Notes: generated by a model from the sequence alone, not told the origin. 64,000 bases of DNA from Malonomonas rubra (GCF_003247215.1 NZ_QKAP01000073.1:1-64000); one strand, 5' to 3'; shown: positions 52,122 through 62,576, counted from the stretch's first letter. Numbers and translations: made by a program.

Positions 52122-54206
52122 ATGCGTATAGCGAAAAACATATTAATTACGATTTTGCTGCTGATCTTGTTGCTTCCGGTTGTCGGCGGGGCAATGGACA
52201 ATGCGGATTTCGACACGAACCGGGCTCGTCTGCTTGGGCATATGATTCAGCAACAGTTGAGTCGAAACCATTACAGCCAGAAGCCGACCGACGACAATTT
52301 GTCGCATGCTGCCTTCGATCTCTACCTGAAGCAGCTTGATTTTCAGAAGCGCTTCCTGTTGCTTGAAGACGTTGCACAGCTCAAGGCCTATCAGGATCAA
52401 ATCGATGATTCGATCCGCCGCGGCCGCCTCGACCTGCCGAAAACCGGCCGTAATCTGCTGAATCAGCGGATTGAGCAGGTGCAGAAGATCAGCGAGGAGC
52501 TGTTGGCGGGGAAATTCGATTACCAGCGGGAAGAAACCTTCGAAACCGATCCGGAAAAGCTCACCTTCCTGGCCGACACGAAGCAGTTGCGTGAGCGATG
52601 GCGGAAAATTCTTAAATTTCAAATTTTGAGCCGGTACATCAGCCTGCGGGAAGATGAGGTCGGCGTAGATGATGATGGCGCACTGTTGCCGGTGAGTAAA
52701 GAGAAAGAGGAGGAGCTGCTGGGTTTGGCGCAGGAGAAAGTCGGCAAAGCTCATCGCAATCTGCTCTCCCGGATGGTGGAAGAGTCTGAGCAGGATCACT
52801 ACGACCGCTACCTGAATGCTATCGCGCGGGCTTTCGATCCACATACCAGTTATATGCCACCGACTTCGAAGGAGGATTTCGATATTCAGATGAGTGGTTC
52901 TCTGGAGGGGATCGGCGCTACCTTGCGGGAAGATGATGGTTACATCAAGGTAGTGAAAATTATTCCTGGAAGTGCTGCTTACAAGCAGGGGAAGCTGGCC
53001 GCTGACGACATTATCCTCAAGGTTGCCGAAGGTGCTGATGAGCCGGTCGATATCACCGATACGCGGATTCGGGATGCGGTTTCTTTGATTCGTGGCAAAA
53101 AGGGAACCGAGGTTCGCCTGACGGTGAAGAAGCCGGATGGCCGACGCTTGGTGATCCCGATCATTCGTGATGTGGTCGAGATTGAAGAGACTTTCGTCAA
53201 AGGAACCGCCATTGAGGATAAGCAGAGCGGTCAGAACTTCGGGTATGTGAAGATCCCTTCCTTTTATCGCGATTACAGCGGCAAGACCAATCGCAATGTC
53301 ACCGATGACCTGCGCAACGAGTTGAAAACCCTGAAGGAAAAAAAGGTTTCTGGGCTGATTCTCGATCTGCGCAACAATGGCGGCGGCTCTTTGGCCGATG
53401 CTGTTAGCGTAACGGGGCTTTTTATCGATACCGGCCCAGTTGTTCAGGTGCGTAGCGGGAATGGCAGGGTTCGGGTGATGCGGGACGACGATCGGGGACT
53501 AGAATACAACGGTCCGATGATTGTGCTGGTCAATCGCTTCAGCGCATCTGCTTCGGAAATTCTCGCCGGAGCCCTTCAGGATTACGGGCGTGCTTTGATA
53601 GTCGGTGACGAGCATACCCACGGCAAAGGCACCGTTCAGGCGCTCCTCGATCTTGATCGCTACGTAAATTTGAGTGGCATGGAAAAGTACATCCCGCTTG
53701 GCGCTGTCAAGGTGACAATCCAGAAGTTCTACCGGATCAGCGGTGAATCGACCCAGGAAAAAGGGGTTACCCCTGATGTCATCCTGCCGTCGCGCCTCGA
53801 TGGCCTGGAAAGTGGTGAAAAATACCTCGACTATGCGTTGCCCTGGGATCACATCGATTCGGCCGAGTATCAGCGTTGGAAGGATTCGCCGAAAAATATC
53901 GAAAAGTTACGTCAGCTCAGCAAGGAACGGGTCGCCAAAGATAAGGATTTTAGTGAGATTATTACCGAGGCGAAAGAAGCCAGCCTGCGCCGAGAGCAGA
54001 CGAAACAGTCACTGTTGCTGAGCCAGATGCTGAAAGACCGTGAGCAGCTGAGAGGTGCGAACGACATAATGGCACCGCATGGAGCGATGACTTCCAGCGA
54101 TGACAAAGACAAGGAACCACCATCCTTGCAGGAAGAGATCGCTGAAGATCCCTATGTGGATGAAGGCAAGGTTCTGTTGCTGAACTTGCTTGCCAATCAC
54201 AGCTAA
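52122..54206 (+). CDS. prc: Tail-specific protease Prc
   Basis: This 694-residue periplasmic serine protease degrades proteins with non-polar C-termini. A signal peptide (ILITILLLILLLPVVGGA) comes first, then an N-terminal helical domain, a PDZ domain (about 245-330; MSGSLEGIGATLREDDGYIKVVKI), the catalytic S41 core with NRFSASASEILAGALQDYG and THGKGTVQ (Ser/Lys dyad), and a C-terminal DUF3340-type region. ATG 52122 follows GGGGAG; the track start is a TTG 12 bases earlier. A terminator follows. Confidence 0.93.
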   Translation: MRIAKNILITILLLILLLPVVGGAMDNADFDTNRARLLGHMIQQQLSRNHYSQKPTDDNLSHAAFDLYLKQLDFQKRFLLLEDVAQLKAYQDQIDDSIRRGRLDLPKTGRNLLNQRIEQVQKISEELLAGKFDYQREETFETDPEKLTFLADTKQLRERWRKILKFQILSRYISLREDEVGVDDDGALLPVSKEKEEELLGLAQEKVGKAHRNLLSRMVEESEQDHYDRYLNAIARAFDPHTSYMPPTSKEDFDIQMSGSLEGIGATLREDDGYIKVVKIIPGSAAYKQGKLAADDIILKVAEGADEPVDITDTRIRDAVSLIRGKKGTEVRLTVKKPDGRRLVIPIIRDVVEIEETFVKGTAIEDKQSGQNFGYVKIPSFYRDYSGKTNRNVTDDLRNELKTLKEKKVSGLILDLRNNGGGSLADAVSVTGLFIDTGPVVQVRSGNGRVRVMRDDDRGLEYNGPMIVLVNRFSASASEILAGALQDYGRALIVGDEHTHGKGTVQALLDLDRYVNLSGMEKYIPLGAVKVTIQKFYRISGESTQEKGVTPDVILPSRLDGLESGEKYLDYALPWDHIDSAEYQRWKDSPKNIEKLRQLSKERVAKDKDFSEIITEAKEASLRREQTKQSLLLSQMLKDREQLRGANDIMAPHGAMTSSDDKDKEPPSLQEEIAEDPYVDEGKVLLLNLLANHS

Positions 54207-54218
54207 AAGCATACACCG

Positions 54219-54253
54219 AATGGGAGGCGATAGTGGATCGCCTCCCATTTTTT
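54219..54253 (+). terminator. Intrinsic terminator of prc
   Basis: AATGGGAGGCGAT / ATCGCCTCCCATT forms a 13-bp stem with an AGTGG loop, followed by a run of T that reaches the stop codon of the convergent gene. Confidence 0.9.
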
Positions 54254-55181
54254 ATTCTTTTTCCTCCCCCAAGCGCAACAAGCTGTAGAGCATCTCAACC
54301 AGTGGCATTTCTGCTCCAAACTCCTTGGCTTGTTGTAGCGGAATGCCATAAATCGCCTCCAGCTCCAACGACCGACGTTCTTCCCGGTCGATCATCATGC
54401 TCGGCTTGTAGTGGTCCATTTGGTCGGTTAGATAGAGCATCCGTTCGATGAAGGCCGGTCCATCGATTTTTTCCCTCAACGGCTGGGCGTTCCCTCCAGC
54501 GACCACTTCTTTCATCAATTGTTCAGCAAGGCAGCGCCCTTCAGGGCGGGCGAGCAGCTCGCTGGTGTCCTGCTGAAGCAAAGCACAGAGGCCGTTGAAG
54601 GGGATATTCCAAATCAGCTTTTCCCAGCGAGCCCGGCGCAGGTCGGCGACCGCTTCACAGGGCACCCCGGCTTCACTAAAGATCTCCTCTAGCTGCTTGC
54701 TGCGCTCGCTCAAACCGCCGCCGAATTCTCCGAGGCGGATTTTCCCTTCGCCCAGATGGTGGACGTGCCCCGGCTCACCCCGGTTGCTGCAAAGGAATGC
54801 GACCCCTCCAAGAATCCGCTCGGTTCCGAACTCTGCGGCCAGCAGTTCTTCATTGCCGAGGCCGTTCTGCAGGGTCAGGATGCAGCTTTGTTTGTCAATA
54901 AGCGGACGAACCAGCCTAATTAGCTGTTGATTGGCAAAGGTTTTAAGGCCAACGATCACCAAGTCGACAGGGCCGATTTCTTCCGGGGAGGCAAATCCGG
55001 CAACTTTTGGTAGATGAAAATCACCGTTGACTGAATGGACCTGCAGACCGTTCTGTCGGATCGCTTCAAGATCGCGGCGCAGAAGATAGCGCACCTGTTG
55101 GCCGCTACGCTGTAGCATGGCGCCGTAGTAGAGGCCGAGTGCACCGGCGCCGATAATCCCTATCCTCATCTTTGCAACCAT
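54252..55181 (-). CDS. 2-dehydropantoate 2-reductase family protein
   Basis: This 309-residue cytoplasmic NADPH enzyme of the ketopantoate reductase family has the N-terminal dinucleotide motif IGAGALGLYYGAML, the VIVGLKTF, LQNGLGNEE and CSNRGEPGHVHH segments, and the C-terminal helical domain WEKLIWNIPFNGLCAL. It should make pantoate for coenzyme A, though paralogues act on other 2-oxo acids. Its start overlaps the TPR gene stop by one base, so the two are coupled. Confidence 0.88.
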   Translation of the reverse strand: MVAKMRIGIIGAGALGLYYGAMLQRSGQQVRYLLRRDLEAIRQNGLQVHSVNGDFHLPKVAGFASPEEIGPVDLVIVGLKTFANQQLIRLVRPLIDKQSCILTLQNGLGNEELLAAEFGTERILGGVAFLCSNRGEPGHVHHLGEGKIRLGEFGGGLSERSKQLEEIFSEAGVPCEAVADLRRARWEKLIWNIPFNGLCALLQQDTSELLARPEGRCLAEQLMKEVVAGGNAQPLREKIDGPAFIERMLYLTDQMDHYKPSMMIDREERRSLELEAIYGIPLQQAKEFGAEMPLVEMLYSLLRLGEEKE

Positions 55182-56053
55182 CAGAAATGAAACCTCGCTT
55201 GCAGCCAGGGGGTATTCCCTGAAAAACCGAGGGAGAGTCCACCACGTTTTTGCAGCAGCTGTTTGAATTGCTCTTCCCGGGCGCGGTTGATTTTGTGGGC
55301 GTTGTTCATGGCGTTATAAATATTGCCTCCGTACCAGCCGATTTCAAACAACGAAAGAATTCCGGCAACCGCATAATTATCGTTGTTCCAAGCTTCGATA
55401 GAGCCATAGATGAAGGCCGCGTTTAACGCAAAAGCGACCCCTGCCTGTTTGGGGCGCTCGGTATAAAGCTGTCCGGTTCCTGGCAGTATGGCCGACAGAG
55501 TTCCCGCCACGGGTGGCGATTTACGCGGCAGGGAGCGGAAATCTTCGATAACGGCCTCCAGTTTTTCTGCTTCCGGGGATGGTAGCTCGGCAAAGGCCTT
55601 TTCGGCTTCCGGCAACCGGTTCTCTTCCAGATAGCTTCGGCCGATATTGTAGTTGCAGCCGGCGGCTGTTGCGGGAAAAAGCTTTTTCAGAGATTGGTAG
55701 CGCTTGCGTGCTGTGGGGTAGTCCCCGCGCTCGAAGGCTGCACGGGCGTAAAGCTCCCTTGCCAGTTTCGCTTCTGGGGAGGCTGGATTATTCCGCCAGA
55801 CCTTTTCCAGTGCTTCGTCGGCTTTAAGCCAACGCTCTCCGGCCAGCAATGATTTGGCAATGGCCAACTGCGCTTTCGGTACACGGTTGTCCTTTGGATA
55901 GTAATGCAAAAAGCGCTTATATTCGGTGATTGCCCGGTAATGGTCTTTTTCCGCCGCAAGGCTTTCGGCAAAACTGAACAGGTCCGTTTCGGCTGCAAAA
56001 AGAGGTTGCGGAATCCAAAAAAGCAACAGTAGAAGAAACAAGGTAGCTGGCAT
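55181..56053 (-). CDS. Secreted TPR-repeat protein
   Basis: This 290-residue exported protein has a signal peptide (FLLLLLFWIPQPLFA) followed by tetratricopeptide-like helices (about 28-170; HYRAITEYKRFLHYYPKDNR, PEAEKAFAEL). The C-terminal part has a Gly/Pro hydrophobic stretch (GTLSAILPGTGQLYTERPKQAG) and ends in a strand-like sequence with a terminal Phe, as in membrane-associated DUF5683-like proteins. Scaffold or envelope role is inferred. Confidence 0.72.
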   Translation of the reverse strand: MPATLFLLLLLFWIPQPLFAAETDLFSFAESLAAEKDHYRAITEYKRFLHYYPKDNRVPKAQLAIAKSLLAGERWLKADEALEKVWRNNPASPEAKLARELYARAAFERGDYPTARKRYQSLKKLFPATAAGCNYNIGRSYLEENRLPEAEKAFAELPSPEAEKLEAVIEDFRSLPRKSPPVAGTLSAILPGTGQLYTERPKQAGVAFALNAAFIYGSIEAWNNDNYAVAGILSLFEIGWYGGNIYNAMNNAHKINRAREEQFKQLLQKRGGLSLGFSGNTPWLQARFHF

Positions 56054-56181
56054 AGAACGATAAACCTCGGCGATCGTCTGATGGGAGTTCGGTAATCGCG
56101 GATACTAACATAAGGGAAAATTTTCCTTCCATTAAAAAGCTTTTTCTTTTTTTGGATCAGCAACTTATCTTCCCTAATGGT

Positions 56182-56211
56182 TTGACGTCTGGGGGGAGGT
56201 TGTGGTATCTT
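56182..56211 (+). promoter_or_regulatory. Promoter of carD
   Basis: TTGACG (56182-56187), 18 bases, TATCTT (56206-56211) would start transcription near 56218, leaving a short leader of about 18 bases before the ATT start proposed for carD. Confidence 0.5.
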
Positions 56212-56235
56212 TATAGCTTCGAGTAAAGGAACGAT

Positions 56236-56718
56236 ATTTGGTTTAAAATTGGAGATATGGCAGTCTATCCGACTCAGGGAGTCGGTATTATTGAGGATAT
56301 CGAGTCACGTGAGTTTTCCGGGCATAAGCAAAATTTTTATGTTTTGCGGATTGTTGACAGTGACATGCGGATTATGGTGCCGACCGGTAATGTTAGTAAC
56401 GTGGGGATGCGGCGCCTGATCGATCAAAAGCATATAACCAATGTTTTTGATACGTTAGCTGAACCGAACGACAGTGGGAAAATTGCTTCATGGAGTCGTC
56501 GGCAGCGTGAATATAATGACAAGCTGAAAACCGGTGACCTGTTGGAAGTCGCAGAGGTATTGCGTGAGCTGTATCAGATCAGTTCCGAAAAGGAACTTTC
56601 TTACGGTGAGAAGAAGGTTCTCGAGCAGGCCCGCAAGCTGTTGGTTACCGAGGTGGCCCTGGCTGAAGGGGAAAAAGAAGACAAAGTAGTCAAGCGCTTG
56701 GAGAAAATCTTTCACTGA
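56236..56718 (+). CDS. CarD-family transcription regulator, apparent ATT start
   Basis: This protein of about 160 residues has the CarD N-terminal RNA-polymerase-interacting domain (MAVYPTQGVGIIEDIESREF, the VLRIVDSDMRIMVP strand) and a C-terminal helical DNA-binding region (RQREYNDKLKTGDLLEVAEVLRELY). Family members begin MFKxGDMAVYP. Here FKIGD is encoded in frame upstream of ATG 56257 but no ATG precedes it. The only candidate next to a ribosome site (AAAGGA at 56225-56230) is ATT 56236. CarD proteins stabilise open promoter complexes. A terminator follows. Confidence 0.88.
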   Translation: MWFKIGDMAVYPTQGVGIIEDIESREFSGHKQNFYVLRIVDSDMRIMVPTGNVSNVGMRRLIDQKHITNVFDTLAEPNDSGKIASWSRRQREYNDKLKTGDLLEVAEVLRELYQISSEKELSYGEKKVLEQARKLLVTEVALAEGEKEDKVVKRLEKIFH

Positions 56719-56742
56719 GCGTCTCTGACAGGTCAGAATAGT

Positions 56743-56780
56743 AGACCAGGTACTTCAGGTGCCTGGTCTTTTCTGTTTTT
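56743..56780 (+). terminator. Intrinsic terminator of carD
   Basis: AGACCAGGTAC / GTGCCTGGTCT forms an 11-bp stem (one G-T pair) with a TTCAG loop, followed by TTTCTGTTTTT. ispD begins 33 bases later. Confidence 0.8.
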
Positions 56781-56812
56781 GGGCTGCTCCACGAGAGGTT
56801 GCGTAAGGCAAA

Positions 56813-57526
56813 ATGAAAGCGACAGTATTGATTCCTGCTGCTGGAATGGGCCGTCGAATGGAGGCTCGTGTCAACAAGCAATATCTCTATCTGGCGGGTA
56901 AGCCGATTCTGGCACATACCTTGGAACGGTTTGAGCAACATCCGCAGATTGAACATATCTATCCGATCCTGCCCGCTGATGAAATAGATTATTGCCGGGA
57001 ACAGATCATCGAGAAGTACGCTTTTCAGAAAGTTCGCGCATTGGTGGCGGGTGGGGCAGAGCGGCAGGATTCGGTGCGTAACGGCCTGTTGGCATTGCAA
57101 CGAGACGGCCTCGACCAGCCGCAGCGGATCATCTTAGTACATGACGGTGCTCGGCCGTTGTTCAGTACTGATTTATTGCCTGAACTGATTGCAACCATTG
57201 CCACGCAGGGGGCCTGCATTGTCGCTACTCCGGTCAAAGACACCATCAAGGAGGTGGACGGTGGGCTGATCAGCTGCACACCGGATCGTAAGCGGCTCTG
57301 GCAAGCACAGACTCCACAAGGCTTTAGCTATCAGTTGTTCGCCGAAGCTTTTTATAGCGCAGACGCGGCCGGGTTTCTCGGCACCGACGATGCTTCGCTC
57401 GTAGAACGCCTTGGCCGGCCGGTGGCAGTTTTGGCAGGCGATTATCGCAATATCAAAGTAACCACCCCGGAAGATTTGGTTATTGCTGCAGCTTTACTTG
57501 ACAGTACGCAGGAGGAGTCGGCATGA
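56813..57526 (+). CDS. ispD: 2-C-methyl-D-erythritol 4-phosphate cytidylyltransferase
   Basis: This 237-residue enzyme of the non-mevalonate isoprenoid pathway transfers CMP from CTP to methylerythritol phosphate. The nucleotide motif is [11 protein letters not shown], with [24 protein letters not shown] and [10 protein letters not shown] as further signatures. Its stop overlaps the ispF start by 4 bases, the usual ispD-ispF pairing. Confidence 0.95.
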   Translation: MKATVLIPAAGMGRRMEARVNKQYLYLAGKPILAHTLERFEQHPQIEHIYPILPADEIDYCREQIIEKYAFQKVRALVAGGAERQDSVRNGLLALQRDGLDQPQRIILVHDGARPLFSTDLLPELIATIATQGACIVATPVKDTIKEVDGGLISCTPDRKRLWQAQTPQGFSYQLFAEAFYSADAAGFLGTDDASLVERLGRPVAVLAGDYRNIKVTTPEDLVIAAALLDSTQEESA

Positions 57527-58002
57527 TGCGCATCGGCCATGGCTACGATGTTCACCAACTTGTCAGCGATCGGGATCTGATCCTCGGCGGGGTGAAGATC
57601 GATTATCATTACGGTTTGCTCGGCCACTCTGATGCCGACGTGCTGCTGCACGCGATCTGCGATGCGATTCTTGGAGCGCTCGGGCTTGGCGATATCGGCA
57701 AGCATTTCCCCGATACCGATCCGGCTTTCAAGGGAATTGACAGCCGCAAGTTGCTGCGTTCGGTGATCAGCAAAGTGGAAATGGCTGGCTATCGGGTCGG
57801 CAATCTTGACAGCACCATCATCTGTCAGCGGCCGAAACTGGCCGGATACGTCCCGCAGATGGTGGCGCAGATTGCAGAGGATTGCCAAATTGAAATCGAG
57901 CGGATCAACGTCAAGGCGACCACCACCGAAAAGTTGGGTTTCGCCGGTCGAGGTGAAGGAATAGCGGCTGATGCGGTGGTGCTGCTGGTTAAGATCGACT
58001 GA
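57523..58002 (+). CDS. ispF: 2-C-methyl-D-erythritol 2,4-cyclodiphosphate synthase
   Basis: This 159-residue trimeric enzyme converts the CDP-methylerythritol phosphate made two steps after IspD to the cyclic diphosphate. Zinc ligands are in GHGYDVHQL (Asp, His) and a later [25 protein letters not shown]; the C-terminus has [19 protein letters not shown]. It is translationally coupled to ispD. Confidence 0.95.
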   Translation: MMRIGHGYDVHQLVSDRDLILGGVKIDYHYGLLGHSDADVLLHAICDAILGALGLGDIGKHFPDTDPAFKGIDSRKLLRSVISKVEMAGYRVGNLDSTIICQRPKLAGYVPQMVAQIAEDCQIEIERINVKATTTEKLGFAGRGEGIAADAVVLLVKID

Positions 58003-58028
58003 AAAGTCATATCAAAATAAAAGGGCAA

Positions 58029-59693
58029 ATGATGAGCACAACTGAAACTGCAAGCAGCTCGAATTTTATCAAAACTATCATCGACGAGGACCTGGCTACC
58101 GGCAAACGTGATCAGGTGGTCACCCGTTTCCCGCCGGAACCGAACGGCTACCTACATATCGGCCACGCCAAAAGCATCTGTCTCAACTTCGGCCTTGCGA
58201 TGGAATACAATGGCAAGTGCAATCTACGTTTCGATGACACCAACCCGGTCAAGGAAGAGGACGAGTATGTCGAGGCGATTCAAGAGGATGTCGCCTGGCT
58301 CGGTTTCGACTGGGGAAAGGAGTCGTTGTTCGCTTCCAGCTACTTTGACCAGCTCTACGAGTGGGCGATTAAGCTGATCAAAAAGGGCAAGGCCTACGTC
58401 GACAGCCAGTCGGCTGAGGAAATGCGCCTCAATCGTGGCACTTTGACTGAACCGGGCAAGAACAGCCCCTATCGTGAGCGGAACGTCGAGGAGAACCTGG
58501 AGCTGTTCGAAAAGATGAAGAACGGCGAATTTCCAGATGGATCACACATCCTGAGAGCGAAAATCGACATGGCATCGCCGAATATGAACCTGCGCGACCC
58601 TGCCATGTACCGCATTCTGCATGCCAGACATCATCGCACCGGTGACAAGTGGTGTATCTATCCGATGTACGATTTCGCTCATGGCCAGGAAGATTCGATC
58701 GAGGGGGTGACCCATTCAATCTGTACTCTGGAATTTGAGGATCATCGACCGCTCTACGATTGGTTCATCAAGGAGCTGGAGATCTTCGCGCCACAGCAGA
58801 TCGAGTTCGCGCGCTTGAACCTGAGCTATACGGTGATGAGCAAGCGCAAGTTGTTGCAACTGGTCAACGAGAAGTATGTCGAGGGGTGGGACGATCCCCG
58901 GATGCCGACCGTCTCCGGGATGCGCCGGCGTGGTTACCCGGCCGCAGCTATCCGCAGCTTCTGCGACCGGATCGGTGTTGGCCGTGGCGCCAACTGGATC
59001 GACTTATCGGTGCTGGAGGATTGCGTGCGTGAAGATCTCAACGAAACCGCTTTCCGCCGTCAGGCTGTGCTTGATCCGCTTAAAGTGACCATCACCAACT
59101 ACGACCAGATCGAAATACTCGACGCGCCGAATCATCCGCAACAACCGGATGCCGGATCGCGGGAATTGCCGATGAGCAACGACCTGTGGATAGACCGGGA
59201 TGACTTCATGGAGAACCCGCCGTCGCCGAAGAAGTACTTCCGCCTCGGGCCCGATCGTGAGGTGCGGCTGCGCAACTCCTATATCATTAAGTGTGACGAG
59301 TATATAAAAGATGACAACGGCGAAGTTGTCGAGCTGAAATGCTCCGCAGACCTCAACACCCTCGGCAAAAACCCGGAAGGGCGCAAGGTCAAAGGGATCA
59401 TCCACTGGGTTTCCGCTCCGCACGCAGTCAAGGTTCCGGTGCGTGTTTACGACCGGCTGTTCAACCAGGAGAACCCGGATAAGGCGGAGAACTATTTGTC
59501 GGCACTTAACCCGGAGTCTCTGCAGGAAACCTTTGCCCTGGCCGAGCCGAGCCTGCACAAAGCAAAACCGGGTGAGACCTTCCAGTTCGAGCGGGTCGGT
59601 TATTTTACCGTCGATTCAAAGGATTCAAAGGATGGAGCGCCCGTGTTTAATAGAACCGTCACTTTGCGCGATACCTGGGCCAAAGTGAAGTAA
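58029..59693 (+). CDS. glnS: Glutaminyl-tRNA synthetase
   Basis: This 554-residue class I synthetase charges tRNA-Gln. The HIGH-type motif is [16 protein letters not shown] and the KMSKS-type motif is VMSKRK; RFDDTNP and the C-terminal anticodon-binding barrels complete it. Presence of GlnRS means Gln-tRNA need not be made by transamidation. ATG 58029 follows AAAGGG. It lies in one direction with ispDF and cysS. Confidence 0.95.
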   Translation: MMSTTETASSSNFIKTIIDEDLATGKRDQVVTRFPPEPNGYLHIGHAKSICLNFGLAMEYNGKCNLRFDDTNPVKEEDEYVEAIQEDVAWLGFDWGKESLFASSYFDQLYEWAIKLIKKGKAYVDSQSAEEMRLNRGTLTEPGKNSPYRERNVEENLELFEKMKNGEFPDGSHILRAKIDMASPNMNLRDPAMYRILHARHHRTGDKWCIYPMYDFAHGQEDSIEGVTHSICTLEFEDHRPLYDWFIKELEIFAPQQIEFARLNLSYTVMSKRKLLQLVNEKYVEGWDDPRMPTVSGMRRRGYPAAAIRSFCDRIGVGRGANWIDLSVLEDCVREDLNETAFRRQAVLDPLKVTITNYDQIEILDAPNHPQQPDAGSRELPMSNDLWIDRDDFMENPPSPKKYFRLGPDREVRLRNSYIIKCDEYIKDDNGEVVELKCSADLNTLGKNPEGRKVKGIIHWVSAPHAVKVPVRVYDRLFNQENPDKAENYLSALNPESLQETFALAEPSLHKAKPGETFQFERVGYFTVDSKDSKDGAPVFNRTVTLRDTWAKVK

Positions 59694-59705
59694 TGGAGTG
59701 AATAT

Positions 59706-61151
59706 ATGAGTTTGCGCGTCTACAACACCATGAGTGGCAAGAAGGAAGAGTTCCAGCCGCTGACTCCTGGCAAGGTTGGCATGTACGTCTGCGGTGTCAC
59801 TGTTTACGATTACTGCCATATCGGCCACGCCCGTGCCAATATCGTCTTCGATATCATTTACCGCTATCTGCAGTTCGCCGGTTTTGAAACCACCTACGTG
59901 CGCAACTACACCGATGTTGACGACAAGATCATCAACCGCGCCAATGAAAGGGGGATCGGCAGTAAGGAGCTGGCAGAGGAGTTCATCAAGGCCTTCGACG
60001 AGGATATGGATGCCCTTGGACTGACCAAGCCGACCCATGAGCCGCGCGCGACCGAGTACATCGACAAGATTATCGACATCTGCCAGGTGCTGATCAACAA
60101 GGGGATGGCATATGAATCGGCCGGTGACGTCTATTACCGGGTCGACAAGTTCGACGGCTACCTCAGGCTCTCCAAACGCAACATGGAAGAGATGCAGGCC
60201 GGGGCGCGGATCGCGCCGGGTGAGCAGAAGGAGAACCCGATGGACTTCGCCCTCTGGAAGGCGGCCAAACCGGGTGAACCGAGCTGGGGATCCCCGTGGG
60301 GACCGGGCCGGCCGGGCTGGCACATCGAGTGCTCGGCGATGAGCTCCTCGCTGCTCGGGGAAAGCTTCGATATCCATGGCGGCGGCCGCGACCTGATCTT
60401 CCCGCACCATGAGAACGAGATTGCCCAGAGCGAGGCAGCCAACGGCAAGCCGTTTGCCAAATACTGGATTCACAACGGCTTCGTCAACGTTAACCAGGAG
60501 AAGATGTCAAAATCGCTCGGCAACTTCTTCACCATCCGCGATATCCTCAAGCAGTACGACCCAGAGGTGGTGCGCTTTTTTATTCTCAGCGCACACTATC
60601 GCTCACCGATCGACTTCTCCGATCAGAACCTAGCCGAAGCGCAGGCGGGCCTCAGCCGTTTTTACGAAGCGTTGCTGACCGCTGATCAGGCGATTGAGGG
60701 TGCTCCTGAGTCGGATGTCGAAAGCACACAGGGAACTGAACTGGAAGTCAAGTTCCGTGAGGCGATGGACGATGACTTCAACAGTGCACTGGCGATCGCA
60801 CATCTTTTTGAAGGCGTGCGAACCATGAACCGGCTCTGCGCGACCAAAAAGTTCAAGAAGAAGACTGATCTGGTTGCCCAGGTACGCGATCTGCGGGCAA
60901 CTGTACTCAAACTGGGTGACGTGCTCGGCATCTACAACTCCGATCCAGCGCAGTGGCTGGAGAAGGTAAAATTGGCCGGATTGGCCAAGCTCGATATCAA
61001 CCGTGAAGAAATCGAGGCGCAGATCGAAGCTCGTTTGCAGGCGCGGGCGGAGAAGGATTTCGCCAAGTCAGATGAAATACGGGATGCGCTCGCTGAGCGG
61101 GGAATTGAGCTGCTAGATTCCCGTGAGGGGACGAGCTGGAAGTTGAGATAG
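59706..61151 (+). CDS. cysS: Cysteinyl-tRNA synthetase
   Basis: This 481-residue class I synthetase has the zinc-binding Cys of [19 protein letters not shown] (HIGH), [20 protein letters not shown] and the KMSKSLGN loop. It charges tRNA-Cys. It starts 12 bases after the glnS stop and closes this block; a terminator follows. Confidence 0.96.
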   Translation: MSLRVYNTMSGKKEEFQPLTPGKVGMYVCGVTVYDYCHIGHARANIVFDIIYRYLQFAGFETTYVRNYTDVDDKIINRANERGIGSKELAEEFIKAFDEDMDALGLTKPTHEPRATEYIDKIIDICQVLINKGMAYESAGDVYYRVDKFDGYLRLSKRNMEEMQAGARIAPGEQKENPMDFALWKAAKPGEPSWGSPWGPGRPGWHIECSAMSSSLLGESFDIHGGGRDLIFPHHENEIAQSEAANGKPFAKYWIHNGFVNVNQEKMSKSLGNFFTIRDILKQYDPEVVRFFILSAHYRSPIDFSDQNLAEAQAGLSRFYEALLTADQAIEGAPESDVESTQGTELEVKFREAMDDDFNSALAIAHLFEGVRTMNRLCATKKFKKKTDLVAQVRDLRATVLKLGDVLGIYNSDPAQWLEKVKLAGLAKLDINREEIEAQIEARLQARAEKDFAKSDEIRDALAERGIELLDSREGTSWKLR

Positions 61152-61163
61152 GTTGTTGGAATG

Positions 61164-61192
61164 GCCGCTTGTTTTGAGCGGCTTTTCTTTTT
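61164..61192 (+). terminator. Intrinsic terminator of cysS
   Basis: GCCGCT / AGCGGC forms a 6-bp stem with a TGTTTTG loop and a T-rich tail (TTTTCTTTTT). Confidence 0.75.
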
Positions 61193-61201
61193 GCTCACAA
61201 C

Positions 61202-62188
61202 TCAAAGGCTGAGAGCAGGCTCTAACAGCGCCGATAGTTGCTCGCGCAATTCCAGAATATGTTCCCCCCAATACTGCAGGGTATGAAACCAGGGAAATGT
61301 CCGCGGGAAGGCTGGATCATCCCAACGCGTCGCTAGCCAGGCGGAGTAGTTCATAATACGCAATGTGCGAAGCGATTCGATCAGTTGCAGTTCACGAAAA
61401 TCGAAGTCATTGAACTCGTGGTAACCTTCAAGGATCTTTTCCAGCTGCCGTTTCTGCTGGGCTTCCTCCCCCGACAGCAGCATCCACAAATCCTGAATGG
61501 CCGGTGCCATTCGGGCATCGTCGAAATCGACAAAATTGGGGGCATCGTCGCGCCAGAGCATGTTGCCACTGTGGCAATCACCGTGGGTGCGGATATTGCG
61601 AATGTCTGAGTACAGTGCCAAACGCTCATCGATGATCTGTAGCAGGTCGCGGGTCAGGCTCTGATAGGATTCCCGGTAATCGGCCGGGATGAACTTTTCC
61701 GCGATCAGTTTCACATTTTGATGTCCGAAAGTTTGGCTGTCGAGCTTGGGACGATGGCGAAAGGGGGCTTGGGCTCCGATCAAATGGATTCGGCCGAGCA
61801 AGCGACCGAGGACTTTTAGGTGTTCCAGATTGTCCAATTCCGGCGCATGCCCACCTTTGCGCGGGTAAAGGGCAAAGCGGAAATCCTGATAATCAAATAA
61901 GCTTTCGGATGCATCGTTTGACAAAGGCGCAACCACCGGCAGCTCATGTTTGGCCAGTTCCTGGGTAAATTGATGTTCCTCTATAATTTGTTGGTCGCTC
62001 CAGCGGTCCGGGCGATAAAACTTGGCGATAAGCGGTTCGCCATCCTCGATTCCGACCTGATAGACACGGTTTTCGTAACTGTTGAGAGCTAATATCCGGC
62101 AGTCACAATAAAATCCCTGCGTTTCGATCGCATCCATGATAAAGCTGGGGGTCAAGCGGTCGAATGGATGTTGGCTGGTTGTCTGCAT
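61202..62188 (-). CDS. srkA: Stress-response kinase SrkA/YihE-type
   Basis: This 328-residue aminoglycoside-phosphotransferase-fold Ser/Thr kinase has the catalytic THGDCHSGNMLW loop and the metal-binding FVDFDDARMAPAIQDLWML. YENRVYQVGIEDGEPLIAKFYRPDRWSD forms the N-lobe with the ATP Lys. In E. coli the homologue lowers stress-induced cell death. ATG 62188 follows GAGGA; the track start is a TTG five codons earlier. Confidence 0.9.
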   Translation of the reverse strand: MQTTSQHPFDRLTPSFIMDAIETQGFYCDCRILALNSYENRVYQVGIEDGEPLIAKFYRPDRWSDQQIIEEHQFTQELAKHELPVVAPLSNDASESLFDYQDFRFALYPRKGGHAPELDNLEHLKVLGRLLGRIHLIGAQAPFRHRPKLDSQTFGHQNVKLIAEKFIPADYRESYQSLTRDLLQIIDERLALYSDIRNIRTHGDCHSGNMLWRDDAPNFVDFDDARMAPAIQDLWMLLSGEEAQQKRQLEKILEGYHEFNDFDFRELQLIESLRTLRIMNYSAWLATRWDDPAFPRTFPWFHTLQYWGEHILELREQLSALLEPALSL

Positions 62189-62253
62189 CGGTTCCTCGCA
62201 CAAAAGATGAGTTCGGCAAGGAGTCTACTCCCGTGGAGGAAGAGAAGTAAAGA

Positions 62254-62568
62254 ATGTCAAGCCCCCTTTATCAACAGATTTATACTCTGGTGCGGCAAAT
62301 TCCTGCTGGAGCCGTTTCCACCTACGGACAGATCGGGAATATGATCGGTTGCAACGCTCGCACCGTCGGGTTCGCCATGGCTACCTTGCCAGCGGGAAGT
62401 GATGTTCCCTGGCAGCGGGTAATCAACAATCAGGGGAAAGTCAGCCCGCGCAGGGACGGAGAAGGGAGCCTGTTGCAACGGGAGCTGCTGATGGCGGAAG
62501 GGATCGAATTTGACCGCACCGGACGGATCGACCTGCAGCGATATGCTTATCTTTTTCCGCCCGGCTGA
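62254..62568 (+). CDS. Alkyltransferase-like (ATL) DNA-repair protein
   Basis: This 104-residue protein has the fold of the C-terminal domain of O6-alkylguanine-DNA alkyltransferases: VRQIPAGAVSTYGQIGNMIG and ARTVGFAMATLP. The active-site PCHR is PWQRV, so the acceptor Cys is Trp. ATL proteins bind O6-alkylguanine without repairing it and direct the lesion to nucleotide excision repair. It is too short to have a second domain. Confidence 0.88.
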   Translation: MSSPLYQQIYTLVRQIPAGAVSTYGQIGNMIGCNARTVGFAMATLPAGSDVPWQRVINNQGKVSPRRDGEGSLLQRELLMAEGIEFDRTGRIDLQRYAYLFPPG

Positions 62569-62576
62569 AGCAAGTT

